Notes: a model not told the origin generated them from the sequence alone. 64,000 nt of DNA from Eukaryota sp. TZLM1-RC (GCA_040285825.1 JAUPSS010000006.1:992001-1056000); one strand, 5' to 3'; counted from the stretch's first letter, positions 1-11,189 are shown. A program made the numbers and translations.

Positions 1-258
1 GTAATGGGTTTATTTTCAAATTGATACCAATTACCCATATGTTTAATGGTCTTACAAATACATTTTGCACCAATTTGTAGTTTTATTGTACAAAGATTAT
101 AATAAATGAAGAAACAATAATTTGCAAGGAGTGACGATTCCATGTACACTGATGTCATGATGTCATGGCAAAATAGGTTTGAGTGAAATCTTGAACCATG
201 CTTAAAAACATGGAAAAAGCGGAATCGTTCTCATTACACATCAATATCAATCAAAATC
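1..258. other. intergenic, no gene seen
   Basis: AT-rich sequence upstream of the LRR/ADP-ribosylglycohydrolase gene. I see no coding pattern or recognisable element; a short direct repeat of the type GATGTCAT lies near 150-170. It probably holds the promoter of the downstream gene, but no motif identifies it. Confidence 0.4.
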
Positions 259-2104
259 ATGGAGTCGACACTACCCCCACTATCCAACTTCTCTTCTGTT
301 CCCTTTGTTGCTCGAGCACTTTCATCATTTCCTCTCAGTGTACCAGACCGTCTCACAAGACTCTCGCTTTCACGAAACTCTCTCAAGACATTCTCCTTCC
401 AGTCACGCTCTCTGCAAGTTTTAGATGTCTCTCTCAACCAATTGGAGTCAATTTCTCTAAATTGTCCCAAACTCACAATCCTTGATGTATCTTACAATTA
501 TTTTTCAGATGCCGAGTCCATATCATTTACTCGATCCAAGCTTTCTGTATTTCGTTGTTCTGGCGTTTTTATTGATAAACTTCCTTCATGTCTCTCTAAT
601 TCCAAAAAGTTGCAGTTTTTGGATCTTTCTGAATCTGCCATCACTTCCATTAGACCTCTGCTTCACTTTCGTAGACTTTCTACCCTTCTTCTTCGTTTGT
701 GCTCCTGCCTTGAAGTCGATCTCTCAGATCTTGCCAATTTTACTAACCTCAAATTTGTTGATTTAACCTATGCCAACATCACATCTTTTTCTCCTTCTGG
801 TTCGCAAAATAACGTGTCTCATTTAAACCTATACAAAGCTTTCGGCTTTCCACTAGATCATAATCTATTGAATAAGTTCTTGCCAAGAACCAAGATTGTT
901 TACCCAAATGGAAGATCTAATTTTAACCCCTCGTTCCTACCCCTACAAACCAACTTCAACAATGCTCCATCATTTCTCCTCCCCGCAGCCCCTCTCCTGC
1001 CCCCTCCTCTTGCGTTATCCACACTTCGTTCCAAGCTCACTGATGCCGGCTTCTCTTGTCCCCTGACTCTTCATGAAGATCGTTTTCTTGGGGTGTTCCT
1101 GGGGGCTGCTATCGGTGACAGTAATGGGTTGGCTACTGAGTTCCACATTCCCAGCTTGGCTGCTTGGTACACTCCATATCCTTCACTGCTGACATTTCTT
1201 CTCAACAATGATCATCAAAGAGCTTCTTATATCCCTGGTTCGTTCCATCACTCCGTTTCTTACCACAGGTCACTGGACAGACGACACTTCACAGGCCATT
1301 CTCATAGCCCGAACACTCTCTGAGACTCGTGACATTTCCTCAATTCCTTCAACGTTTGCTGCAAAGCTTAAACACTGGTGTGAGTATGGATTTTCTGAAC
1401 TTGGAGATGTTAATGGAGTAGGTACAGGAAGAGAGGTAAAAAAGGTTGTTTCAGATTCATCATTTTTGTCTTGTCCACTTGAAACTGCTCTTAGAATCCG
1501 ATCCCTAGGCTTAACTTCTCCTCAGAATGGAGCCTTGATGAGAACTTTCCCTATTGGGTTAACTCAACCAAATGATGAGGTATGGGTGAAGGAAGCAGCT
1601 AGAATGTTTGCAATGACTACCCACCCTGATCCAAGGGCCCAAGTGTCTTGTGTTATAGTGTCGCTTCTCATTGCAAGGTTGATGAGAGGAGAGGAGGTTA
1701 AGGAGGTGGAAGAACTACATCAAGTGGTGCTTGAAGCAATAAAGTTCATTGATGAATTGAATAATGGTAAGCTAAATGTTGATCACTTGGATTCTTTCCT
1801 TTCAGTCGATTGTTTTGATGATTTAGATTTGGGTGACTCAAAAGATATGGGTTATACTTATAGAACATTAGGGGCTTCATTGCTGTCATTGAGAAAATTT
1901 CTTCAAGGTGAGGTTTTTGAAGATTTGCTTGGTAGGTTGATTGTAAGTGGTGGTGATGCTGATACTAATTGTTGTGTTACTGGAGCACTTTTAGGGGGTT
2001 ATTTAGGATTTTCTGGTCTCTCAAAGGAACTTATTGCAAGGTTACCTTATTACAGTTTTCTAATTGACGAAGCGGCCCGGCTTTGGAAGTCTATTAAAGA
2101 GTAA
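259..2104 (+). CDS. Leucine-rich-repeat / ADP-ribosylglycohydrolase fusion (one frameshift)
   Basis: The first ~220 codons from the ATG at 259 carry irregular leucine-rich repeats (LxxLxLSxNxL-like spacing). The C-terminal half is an ADP-ribosylglycohydrolase (ARH/DraG family), which removes ADP-ribose from proteins or nucleotides using two metal ions. Diagnostic motifs are FLGVFLGAAIGDSNGL near codon 275, GHWTDDTSQAI near 1268 and GGDADTN near 1950; the Asp residues of the last two normally bind the metals. The ARH N-terminal motif and the rest of the domain are in different frames; one frame ends at 1323, the other opens around 1208, and the shift needed is one base at about 1225-1260. No GT-AG intron is visible there, so this is a sequencing indel or a real frameshift. 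Gene end TAA at 2102-2104. The LRR part probably recognises a partner; the substrate is unknown. Confidence 0.8.
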
Positions 2105-2234
2105 CAGCTTACCATCATTTTTACTATTTTTTTATTAAATATTAGAATGTTTTTAAATCAATACCATTTTGGTCTTCTACATCGTCCAAATTAACCTTTT
2201 GTATCCCATTTTGCTATTGATGATTGATTAGTTA

Positions 2235-2880
2235 CACTTTTGATCTAAAAGTAATAAATCGATTACAATTAAATAAATGAGTTGGAGTGACAGTCTTTCC
2301 ACATTTACAAATTAATCCATGAGGAAGATTATCAATCAAAATAAACGATTGAAGACACATAGATAATAAAAAGCAAGGGTCATTGAGAAACAAATCATAA
2401 GTTCTTAGAACTTGATTAATTAAATAAGACGTAGAACTATCGCAAACATCCAGTAAAAATTTTGCAAAAGCGGGATTTGTTTTGTTTGTCAAGACGTACA
2501 TAATTATTTAAGCTTTCAAATATTACTCCCAGTTTTTGTTAAAGCTTCTTTACAATACCCCAAATTAACTAAATTTCGTGGAGGAATCCCTTGAACTGAG
2601 TCGCGAAAACATTGACACCAAATTTCTGGTGCAATTTTTTTAATGGCAACATCAAGGTCATACAAATATTTTGAAAATGATGGACTAAGCAAATAAATAT
2701 CTTCAGGGAAACGATTAAGAGATTCAAAATTAAAATTTTTGCCACCACCAACAAAAGCTGCTTGACAAAGAATTGAAGATTTGGTAAAGCCAACACCACC
2801 AAATTGAGAAGATAAGAACAAGAAAAAAACTCAAAAAACGAAGCACTTCTTGAGGATAAATGGGAAAAGGAATTTTTCAA
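2235..2880 (-). mobile_element. Non-LTR retrotransposon family RT-D, internal fragment
   Basis: Minus-strand fragment, frameshifted near 2510. It reads from the thumb/linker (FGGVGFTKSS, AFVGGGKNF) through DVCDSSTSYLINQV to the zinc knuckle CKCGKTVTPTHLFNC and FITFRSKV, then stops abruptly at 2235. This matches the layout of the RT-A and RT-B copies further right but is clearly divergent, so I call it a separate family. Both the reverse transcriptase core and the endonuclease are missing. The broken end coincides with a 24-bp sequence that recurs at 29208-29231, where RT-D sequence resumes. Confidence 0.75.
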
Positions 2881-3385
2881 TTATTAATTAATTTTAATAT
2901 CTGTGATTTCATTACCAATTAATAATCATTTTCTGGTATTCAAGTGAAGTTCTATATCTACCTATTGTAAAGCAATTTCAATTGCAGCTTTTTGGACAAC
3001 AACATCTTGCGATGCGACTCATAACCAACTCAATGTTTTGGGTCGCTTTAGGACCCCCGGTCAAAGATTCAGAGAAGATTTGGTGATGATTAGTTGAACC
3101 GTTTTTTGAATAGATGCACCTCTTTTCTTTTCTACCAGGCTTAGCCTTGGCTATAACGCACAATCATAATTTATGGAAAATCCATGAATATTCATTTCAA
3201 TCAATCAAATTTGGCACTTCAATTAATTAGTGACGGAGTCACATCAGGTGAAATAAGTGAAGCTTACTTATTTGGCTTGGTTTCATTTCGTTTTGTTCAA
3301 TGAATTTCTAATCAATCCAATAAATGACAAATGATTCTCTATTTTCAAATTTTTGTTCCTCAGGGAGTTTTGTTTTGATCCCAAC
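2881..3385. other. intergenic, no supported gene
   Basis: No convincing gene. A 61-codon minus-strand reading frame (2978-3163) is basic at its start and cysteine-rich at its end, but has no recognisable domain or context. The 3' part should contain the promoter of the kinase gene. Confidence 0.4.
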
Positions 3386-5059
3386 ATGTCCTCTGCCTCC
3401 TTCTCCCCCTGCCGAGAAATCTCTCCCAATGAAATCACCATTGACCTTGTCAACGGAGAGATCGGGCGTGGTGGTTTCGCTACTGTTTTCGCCGCTCAGT
3501 GGTTCTCCCACTTCGTTGCCATTAAAGTTGTTGCTCTTACAAACGAAGGGGAGACCAACCTTAAGAAGGAACTCGGACTTTTATCTCTCCTCAACCATCC
3601 TGGCATTATCCGCGTCTATGGAGTTACCTACCTCGACGGTAAAATGGGTATTGTCATGGATCGTGCCTCTTCTTCCCTCCACACACCCTCCCCTCTATCT
3701 CGCAGGTCGCTTTCACACGCGATCTCCATTACCTCTGCTCTTCAATTTCACTCGAACAACTTTATCCATAGAAATTTAAAGCCCCAGAACATTCTTATGG
3801 TTGATGGTCGCCCCAAAATCTCTGATTTTGGAACTTCTAAAATTATTGCTGAAACAGCCACCCTGAAAACCATTAATGCCATGACGCCCAAATATGCTGC
3901 CTTGGAAGCCTTTGATAACAATTCAACCCAAGAAAGTGATATTTACTCCTAGGGATAATTCTATATGAATTATTTACAAATAAAATCGCCTTTGAGGGTA
4001 TCAACTCTCAAATAGCTTTATTAGGAGCCAAATATAATGGTACTAAGTTACCATTTGATGAAACAACTCGTGTATCATTACAAAATATTATCAATAACTG
4101 CATGGATAATTATCCATCAAACAGGCCTAGTATTAACCGAATTTTGGAGGTTTTGAATGATTTGGAATGTGAATTTGAAATTGTGAATAAACAGGAAAAT
4201 CGCAGTCCTGATGATCATTTTTTATCCGATTTGCATCCAAATAGTCAAAAAAATCAAAAATTAGCGGAATTGAACAGTCAACAGTCTGAAAAAATTAAAG
4301 GTCAAAGTCAACAATTAGAAAAGCTTAATATTGAAATTCTAAATTTACATGCTATTGTTGAGGAATTATTCAATCAAAACGAAGTATTAAAACGATATGT
4401 TCAAACAAATGACCAACCAATTCAGCCAAGTTTTTCATTAATTAAGGTCTGTTTGTGGGTTGATGTCAGGTTCCATGATGATATTTCTCAAAAACTGAAG
4501 AGAGGATTTTTTCAAAATTGGCCCCATCTTGAGGTACAAATTTTTTCTGCTGATGAACCAAATTCAATCAGCATTTACAATTTTGATGCATTTGATTAAG
4601 ACAATGTTGGTTTACCTGTCCAAGCCACACTACTTGAAAAAATTGTAAAAGCTGGTAAAGGTTTGGTTTTGTTCTTTTGGAAACAACATTAGGGGTGATT
4701 TTAAATATGGACCATTTAAGGGTTTGAGATGTTACAAATTTTTTGATTCTGTCGTTGGACTAGGTCGTTACAAGAAGAATGATTTAATTATGAAATCAGT
4801 CAAGTCTTTTTCTTGTGTTTATGGTGCACACTACAGTTCTATTACTCCTGAATTTCAAACTGTTGCCACTTTGAAAAATGGAGATCCTTTTTTGAAGAGA
4901 CAATTTAACAAAAGTAGAGTGGTGGATTTTGCTTCAGTGGGATATAGTATTGATAGTGGTTATTTCGGTGGATGGCAAAGCTCCACAGATGGTCATTTAT
5001 TGATTGCAAATTCAATAGTTTGGGTGTCTGACAATAGTTTGGGAAGGGATCAACATTGA
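3386..5059 (+). pseudogene. TKL-like pseudokinase with coiled coil and ThuA/glutamine-amidotransferase-like tail, decayed
   Basis: From the ATG at 3386: kinase glycine loop IGRGGFATV, VAIK lysine, IHRNLKPQNIL and DFG. The catalytic Asp of the HRD motif is replaced by Asn, and the usual APE at the end of the activation segment reads ALE, so this is probably a pseudokinase even when intact. After the kinase domain comes a Q/K/E-rich stretch (about 4230-4410) that looks coiled-coil. The tail (about 4450-5050) has LFFGNN-like, IMKSVKSFSC and GGWQSSTDGHLL patterns resembling ThuA/GATase-like domains; that assignment is tentative. The reading frame is broken by a one-base loss at about 3952 (TAG), an in-frame TAA at 4597 and a frameshift near 4680. 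Several lesions of different kinds argue for a pseudogene rather than sequencing noise alone. Confidence 0.75.
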
Positions 5060-5585
5060 GCTTGCCTAATTATCTTTGTTAAATTTGACCCATAAATTTT
5101 ATTATGTATTGGGTCATTGATATAATTGAAGTTTTTTTTATTCATAATTATTTTGTTTATTATTCACAGATTTTCAGGGGTTATACAAATTCACCATTTG
5201 ATTCAAAGTTCAAAACAAAATGATTGCTGCTCTACTGACCTAATTCCTGAGAATGCTTCACTTGTTGCATGTCTTCTCCAATCTATCAACCAATGTATGT
5301 CTTTTTTGAGTTAAGCTTTACGAATCTACATGAACTACATGAATTTTATTTGATGATCACATTGGTTTACCATATCTACTTATTAGATCACACCACATTT
5401 TTTTAAACACGAAGTTTTTTCATTCTTGGTAAGTAGTTGAAAGGAAATAGAAATGTGATTGATAGAAGTTTTTTTTGAAGTGACTTCCTACACGTTACCT
5501 TTCTCATTTCGTTTTCATTTTGGGCATCAAAGGAGTACATTTTTTCAACGACTTTTTATTTAAACAAAAACAAAAATGTTAAAAA
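5060..5585. other. intergenic, no gene seen
   Basis: AT-rich. The short reading frames here have no recognisable features. The right edge (about 5535-5585) is the 3' untranslated end of the minus-strand RT-D fragment that follows. Confidence 0.4.
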
Positions 5586-5758
5586 CTAAAAATCTATTTC
5601 CTCAAACTCTACATCTACCATTGAAAATTTACCTTCAACCTTTTCTTCATAATATCTTCCTAGTGATAACAACGAGCTAGAAACAAGGCCATGCATCCCC
5701 TTAAAAATGGAAAATACAATTCTATTTTGCCAAAAGGTTCGGTCAAATATTCTTCCAG
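5586..5758 (-). mobile_element. RT-D C-terminal tail, interrupted by the Gag array
   Basis: On the minus strand this encodes TGRIFDRTFWQNRIVFSIFK and ends in an acidic tail with a stop at 5586-5588. It corresponds to the last ~57 codons of the RT-A protein (LFWQNRIVFSIFKGM in the other copies). Its upstream end is cut exactly at the LTR of the Gag array (5759). The codons immediately preceding this cut lie on the plus strand at 29600-29648. Confidence 0.8.
5755..5758. repeat. Target-site duplication CCAG (left end of Gag array)
   Basis: CCAG directly precedes the LTR start TGTTGTTG. Its partner is not at the right end of this array (TGAG there) but beside the minus-strand cluster, as CTGG at 29645-29648. 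Confidence 0.7.
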
Positions 5759-5872
5759 TGTTGTTGTTGAACTCAAATTGAATTAGTAGGTTTCTTTGTA
5801 TTTCGACTGATGACGTGATACTCATTTATGAATCAGTTTTATTAATAAACAACAGATTTCTCTCTCTCCTTC
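5759..5872 (+). repeat. 5' LTR of the array, 3' end removed by splicing
   Basis: Begins TGTTGTTGTTGAAC and contains TGACGTGA (CRE/bZIP-like) and an AATAAA polyadenylation-type signal. It runs straight into the Gag ATG after CTCCTTC. The last 26 nt of the full LTR and the 26-nt leader are absent, matching the 52-nt intron. The same truncated LTR precedes every unit of the array. Confidence 0.85.
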
Positions 5873-6628
5873 ATGACTGTTCCTTCTGTCAACCTCCCGT
5901 CTCTTTCTTCCATGAAAGTTCAAAGTGTTCTCTTGTTCCTACAAGAGTGGAAGATCTATTCTTCTGTGACTTCTAAGAAAGAGCTTGTTCCAGCAAGACT
6001 CTTGGTCGATTCTTTTCTGTTAGAATCCCTATCTCTCCAGAAATCCGACGTCTCTTCCAGTGACGATGTTCTTCTTAGACATCTACAATCTGTCGTATCG
6101 TTCGCCACGTACGAAAATTTTAGTCTGGCTATGTCAGAACTGAAGCTTGATGTCCGTATTGGTGACGTCCGAGAACGTATGTCCTGTTACCTGCAACGTT
6201 TCCTCCAGGTAAAGAGTAGGGCTTCCGGACTGAAGTTACCAGACACAGCTTTTCTGAATCGATTTGCCAGAGGAATTCTTCCCGTAGGTCTTCAACGTTC
6301 TCTACTAGCGAGCATTCGAAATGATGTATTCCCAGATCTTCACTCTCTTGTCGAAACCACTACTGATGAGCTGTTGAACTGCTCTAGGGTTGCTTCATGG
6401 ACTCGTGGTTTCAAAACCTCAGTGAATGATGTGGAACGTACGGCTGGCACTAAAACGAGGTCCTCTTGGCGCTCTCAGGATTTAAAAAATCAATCGTGCT
6501 TCAAGTGCCACAAGCCTGGACACATCTCCCGCGATTGTCCATCTAAAATCAAACATGAGGTAAATTATTTGTGTCACACAAACGATGCACCAAAGAGTTT
6601 AACAAACCCCATACCTTCCCTCTATTGA
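5873..6628 (+). CDS. Gag-like zinc-knuckle protein, unit 1 (intact)
   Basis: Intact 251-residue protein. An alpha-helical capsid-like body (WKIY, ARLLVDSFLL, FLNRFARGILP) is followed by a basic stretch and one CCHC knuckle, CFKCHKPGHISRDC (C209, C212, H217, C222), typical of retrotransposon Gag nucleocapsid. It would assemble particles and bind RNA; no enzyme follows. Units 1 and 2 share variants not in the others: KVQS, YENF, LQRF and LLNC. The ATG lies just after the spliced LTR end. Confidence 0.9.
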   Translation: MTVPSVNLPSLSSMKVQSVLLFLQEWKIYSSVTSKKELVPARLLVDSFLLESLSLQKSDVSSSDDVLLRHLQSVVSFATYENFSLAMSELKLDVRIGDVRERMSCYLQRFLQVKSRASGLKLPDTAFLNRFARGILPVGLQRSLLASIRNDVFPDLHSLVETTTDELLNCSRVASWTRGFKTSVNDVERTAGTKTRSSWRSQDLKNQSCFKCHKPGHISRDCPSKIKHEVNYLCHTNDAPKSLTNPIPSLY

Positions 6629-6783
6629 GCCAGTACTGTATTTGTCCTCAGAAAAGTGGGAAAAAGTAGTGTTGTTGTTGAACTCAAATTGAATTAGTAG
6701 GTTTCTTTGTATTTCGACTGATGACGTGATACTCATTTATGAATCAGTTTTATTAATAAACAACAGATTTCTCTCTCTCCTTC

Positions 6784-7609
6784 ATGACTGTTCCTTCTGT
6801 CAACCTCCCGTCTCTTTCTTCCATGAAAGTTCAAAGTGTTCTCTTGTTCCTACAAGAGTGGAAGATCTATTCTTCTGTGACTTCTAAGAAAGAGCTTGTT
6901 CCAGCAAGACTCTTGGTCGATTCTTTTCTGTTAGAATCCCTATCTCTCCAGAAATCCGACGTCTCTTCCAGTGACGATGTTCTTCTTAGACATCTACAAT
7001 CTGTCGTATCGTTCGCCACGTACGAAAATTTTAGTCTGGCTATGTCAGAACTGAAGCTTGATGTCCGTATTGGTGACGTCCGAGAACGTATGTCCTGTTA
7101 CCTGCAACGTTTCCTCCAGGTAAAGAGTAGGGCTTCCGGACTGAAGTTACCAGACACAGCTTTTTCTGAATCGATTTGCCAGAGGAATTCTTCCCGTAGG
7201 TCTTCAACGTTCTCTACTAGCGAGCATTCGAAATGATGTATTCCCAGATCTTCACTCTCTTGTCGAAACCACTACTGATGAGCTGTTGAACTGCTCTAGG
7301 GTTGCTTCATGGACTCGTGGTTTCAAAACCTCAGTGAATGATGTGGAACGTACGGCTGGCACTAAAACGAGGTCCTCTTGGCGCTCTCAGGATTTAAAAA
7401 ATCAATCGTGCTTCAAGTGCCACAAGCCTGGACACATCTCCCGCGATTGTCCATCTAAAATCAAACATGAGGTAAATTATTTGTGTCACACAAACGATGC
7501 ACCAAAGAGTTTAACAAATCCCATACCTTCCCTCTATTGCGCCAGTACTGTATTTGTCCTCAGAAAAGTGGGAAAAAGTAGTGTTGTTGTTGAACTCAAA
7601 TTGAATTAG
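6784..7609 (+). pseudogene. Gag-like protein, unit 2 (frameshifted)
   Basis: Same gene as unit 1. One extra T in the run at about 7160 shifts the frame and truncates the product at 150 residues. The zinc-knuckle half reads on in the original frame (7286 onward). The usual TGA stop is TGC here, so the tail would extend to the TAG at 7607. The extra T is also present in unit 4. Confidence 0.85.
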
Positions 7610-7695
7610 TAGGTTTCTTTGTATTTCGACTGATGACGTGATGCTCATTTATGAATCAGTTTTATTAATAAACAACAGATTTCTCTCTCTTCTTC

Positions 7696-8451
7696 ATGAC
7701 TGTTCCTTCTGTCAACCTCCCGTCTCTTTCTTCCATGAAAGTTGAAAGTGTTCTCTTGTTCCTACAAGAGTGGAAGATCTATTCTTCTGTGACTTCTAAG
7801 AAAGAGCTTGTTCCAGCAAGACTCTTGGTCGATTCTTTTCTGTTAGAGTCTCTATCTCTCCAGAAATCCGACGTCTCTTCCAGTGACGATGTTCTTCTTA
7901 GACATCTACAATCTGTCGTATCGTTCGCCACGTACGAAGATTTTAGTCTGGCTATGTCAGAACTGAAGCTTGATGTCCGTATTGGTGACGTCCGAGAACG
8001 TATGTCCTGTTACCTGCGACGTTTCCTCCAGGTAAAGAGTAGGGCTTCCGGACTGAAGTTACCAGACACAGCTTTTCTGAATCGATTTGCCAGAGGAATT
8101 CTTCCCGTAGGTCTTCAACGTTCTCTACTAGCGAGCATTCGAAATGATGTATTCCCAGATCTTCACTCTCTTGTCGAAACCACTACTGATGAGCTGTTGG
8201 ACTGCTCTAGGGTTGCTTCATGGACTCGTGGTTTCAAAACCTCAGTGAATGATGTGGAACGTACGGCTGGCACTAAAACGAGGTCCTCTTGGCGCTCTCA
8301 GGATTTAAAAAATCAATCGTGCTTCAAGTGCCACAAGCCTGGACACATCTCCCGCGATTGTCCATCTAAAATCAAACATGAGGTAAATTATTTGTGTCAT
8401 ACAAACGATGCACCAAAGAGTTTAACAAACCCCATATCTTCCCTCTATTGA
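7696..8451 (+). CDS. Gag-like zinc-knuckle protein, unit 3 (intact)
   Basis: Intact 251 residues with the CCHC knuckle. First unit of the second variant class (KVES, YEDF, LRRF, LLDC in place of KVQS, YENF, LQRF, LLNC). The LTR before it has a GTGATGC variant where the others have GTGATAC. Confidence 0.9.
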   Translation: MTVPSVNLPSLSSMKVESVLLFLQEWKIYSSVTSKKELVPARLLVDSFLLESLSLQKSDVSSSDDVLLRHLQSVVSFATYEDFSLAMSELKLDVRIGDVRERMSCYLRRFLQVKSRASGLKLPDTAFLNRFARGILPVGLQRSLLASIRNDVFPDLHSLVETTTDELLDCSRVASWTRGFKTSVNDVERTAGTKTRSSWRSQDLKNQSCFKCHKPGHISRDCPSKIKHEVNYLCHTNDAPKSLTNPISSLY

Positions 8452-8606
8452 GCCAGTACTGTATTTGTCCTCAGAAAAGTGGGAAAAAGTAGTGTTGTTG
8501 TTGAACTCAAATTGAATTAGTAGGTTTCTTTGTATTTCGACTGATGACGTGATACTCATTTATGAATCAGTTTTATTAATAAACAACAGATTTCTCTCTC
8601 TCCTTC

Positions 8607-9364
8607 ATGACTGTTCCTTCTGTCAACCTCCCGTCTCTTTCTTCCATGAAAGTTGAAAGTGTTCTCTTGTTCCTACAAGAGTGGAAGATCTATTCTTCTG
8701 TGACTTCTAAGAAAGAGCTTGTTCCAGCAAGACTCTTGGTCGATTCTTTTCTGTTAGAGTCTCTATCTCTCCAGAAATCCGACGTCTCTTCCAGTGACGA
8801 TGTTCTTCTTAGACATCTACAATCTGTCGTATCGTTCGCCACGTACGAAGATTTTAGTCTGGCTATGTCAGAACTGAAGCTTGATGTCCGTATTGGTGAC
8901 GTCCGAGAACGTATGTCCTGTTACCTGCGACGTTTCCTCCAGGTAAAGAGTAGGGCTTCCGGACTGAAGTTACCAGACACAGCTTTTTCTGAATCGATTT
9001 GCCAGAGGAATTCTTCCCGTAGGTCTTCAACGTTCTCTACTAGCGAGCATTCGAAATGATGTATTCCCAGATCTTCACTCTCTTGTCGAAACCACTACTG
9101 ATGAGCTGTTGGACTGCTCTAGGGTTGCTTCATGGACTCGTGGTTTCAAAACCTCAGTGAATGATGTGGAACGTACGGCTGGCACTAAAACGAGGTCCTC
9201 TTGGCGCTCTCAGGATTTAAAAAATCAATCGTGCTTCAAGTGCCACAAGCCTGGACACATCTCCCGCGATTGTCCATCTAAAAATCAAACATGAGGTAAA
9301 TTATTTGTGTCACACAAACGATGCACCAAAGAGTTTAACAAACCCCATATCTTCCCTCTATTGA
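8607..9364 (+). pseudogene. Gag-like protein, unit 4 (two frameshifts)
   Basis: Same class as unit 3. It carries the extra T near 8985 also seen in unit 2, plus an extra A near 9283 just after the zinc knuckle. Both changes are single-base expansions of homopolymers. Confidence 0.85.
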
Positions 9365-9519
9365 GCCAGTACTGTATTTGTCCTCAGAAAAGTGGGAAAA
9401 AGTAGTGTTGTTGTTGAACTCAAATTGAATTAGTAGGTTTCTTTGTATTTCGACTGATGACGTGATACTCATTTATGAATCAGTTTTATTAATAAACAAC
9501 AGATTTCTCTCTCTCCTTC

Positions 9520-10275
9520 ATGACTGTTCCTTCTGTCAACCTCCCGTCTCTTTCTTCCATGAAAGTTGAAAGTGTTCTCTTGTTCCTACAAGAGTGGAAG
9601 ATCTATTCTTCTGTGACTTCTAAGAAAGAGCTTGTTCCAGCAAGACTCTTGGTCGATTCTTTTCTGTTAGAGTCTCTATCTCTCCAGAAATCCGACGTCT
9701 CTTCCAGTGACGATGTTCTTCTTAGACATCTACAATCTGTCGTATCGTTCGCCACGTACGAAGATTTTAGTCTGGCTATGTCAGAACTGAAGCTTGATGT
9801 CCGTATTGGTGACGTCCGAGAATGTATGTCCTGTTACCTGCGACGTTTCCTCCAGGTAAAGAGTAGGGCTTCCGGACTGAAGTTACCAGACACAGCTTTT
9901 CTGAATCGATTTGCCAGAGGAATTCTTCCCGTAGGTCTTCAACGTTCTCTACTAGCGAGCATTCGAAATGATGTATTCCCAGATCTTCACTCTCTTGTCG
10001 AAACCACTACTGATGAGCTGTTGGACTGCTCTAGGGTTGCTTCATGGACTCGTGGTTTCAAAACCTCAGTGAATGATGTGGAACGTACGGCTGGCACTAA
10101 AACGAGGTCCTCTTGGCGCTCTCAGGATTTAAAAAATCAATCGTGCTTCAAGTGCCACAAGCCTGGACACATCTCCCGCGATTGTCCATCTAAAATCAAA
10201 CATGAGGTAAATTATTTGTGTCACACAAACGATGCACCAAAGAGTTTAACAAACCCCATATCTTCCCTCTATTGA
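9520..10275 (+). CDS. Gag-like zinc-knuckle protein, unit 5 (intact)
   Basis: Intact 251 residues with the CCHC knuckle. One private substitution: VRECMSC instead of VRERMSC. Confidence 0.9.
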   Translation: MTVPSVNLPSLSSMKVESVLLFLQEWKIYSSVTSKKELVPARLLVDSFLLESLSLQKSDVSSSDDVLLRHLQSVVSFATYEDFSLAMSELKLDVRIGDVRECMSCYLRRFLQVKSRASGLKLPDTAFLNRFARGILPVGLQRSLLASIRNDVFPDLHSLVETTTDELLDCSRVASWTRGFKTSVNDVERTAGTKTRSSWRSQDLKNQSCFKCHKPGHISRDCPSKIKHEVNYLCHTNDAPKSLTNPISSLY

Positions 10276-10433
10276 GCCAGTACTGTATTTGTCCTCAGAA
10301 AAGTGGGAAAAAAAGTAGTGTTGTTGTTGAACTCAAATTGAATTAGTAGGTTTCTTTTGTATTTCGACTGATGACGTGATACTCATTTATGAATCAGTTT
10401 TATTAATAAACAACAGATTTCTCTCTCTCCTTC

Positions 10434-11189
10434 ATGACTGTTCCTTCTGTCAACCTCCCGTCTCTTTCTTCCATGAAAGTTGAAAGTGTTCTCTTGTTCC
10501 TACAAGAGTGGAAGATCTATTCTTCTGTGACTTCTAAGAAAGAGCTTGTTCCAGCAAGACTCTTGGTCGATTCTTTTCTCTTAGAGTCTCTATCTCTCCA
10601 GAAATCCGACGTCTCTTCCAGTGACGATGTTCTTCTTAGACATCTACAATCTGTCGTATCGTTCGCCACGTACGAAGATTTTAGTCTGGCTATGTCAGAA
10701 CTGAAGCTTGATGTCCGTATTGGTGACGTCCGAGAACGTATGTCCTGTTACCTGCGACGTTTCCTCCAGGTAAAGAGTAGGGCTTCCGGACTGAAGTTAC
10801 CAGACACAGCTTTTCTGAATCGATTTGCCAGAGGAATTCTTCCCGTAGGTCTTCAACGTTCTCTACTAGCGAGCATTCGAAATGATGTATTCCCAGATCT
10901 TCACTCTCTTGTCGAAACCACTACTGATGAGCTGTTGGACTGCTCTAGGGTTGCTTCATGGACTCGTGGTTTCAAAACCTCAGTGAATGATGTGGAACGT
11001 ACGGCTGGCACTAAAACGAGGTCCTCTTGGCGCTCTCAGGATTTAAAAAATCAATCGTGCTTCAAGTGCCACAAGCCTGGACACATCTCCCGCGATTGTC
11101 CATCTAAAATCAAACATGAGGTAAATTATTTGTGTCACACAAACGATGCACCAAAGAGTTTAACAAACCCCATATCTTCCCTCTATTGA
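10434..11189 (+). CDS. Gag-like zinc-knuckle protein, unit 6 (intact)
   Basis: Intact 251 residues and the consensus of the second variant class. The spacer before it has slightly longer A and T runs than the other spacers. Confidence 0.9.
   Translation: MTVPSVNLPSLSSMKVESVLLFLQEWKIYSSVTSKKELVPARLLVDSFLLESLSLQKSDVSSSDDVLLRHLQSVVSFATYEDFSLAMSELKLDVRIGDVRERMSCYLRRFLQVKSRASGLKLPDTAFLNRFARGILPVGLQRSLLASIRNDVFPDLHSLVETTTDELLDCSRVASWTRGFKTSVNDVERTAGTKTRSSWRSQDLKNQSCFKCHKPGHISRDCPSKIKHEVNYLCHTNDAPKSLTNPISSLY

Noticed and set aside
234-476. 80-codon minus-strand frame near the first gene
   Set aside because: Antisense shadow of the LRR coding region.
2978-3163. Small basic, cysteine-ending protein on the minus strand
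   Set aside because: No recognisable domain, no supporting context and short length.
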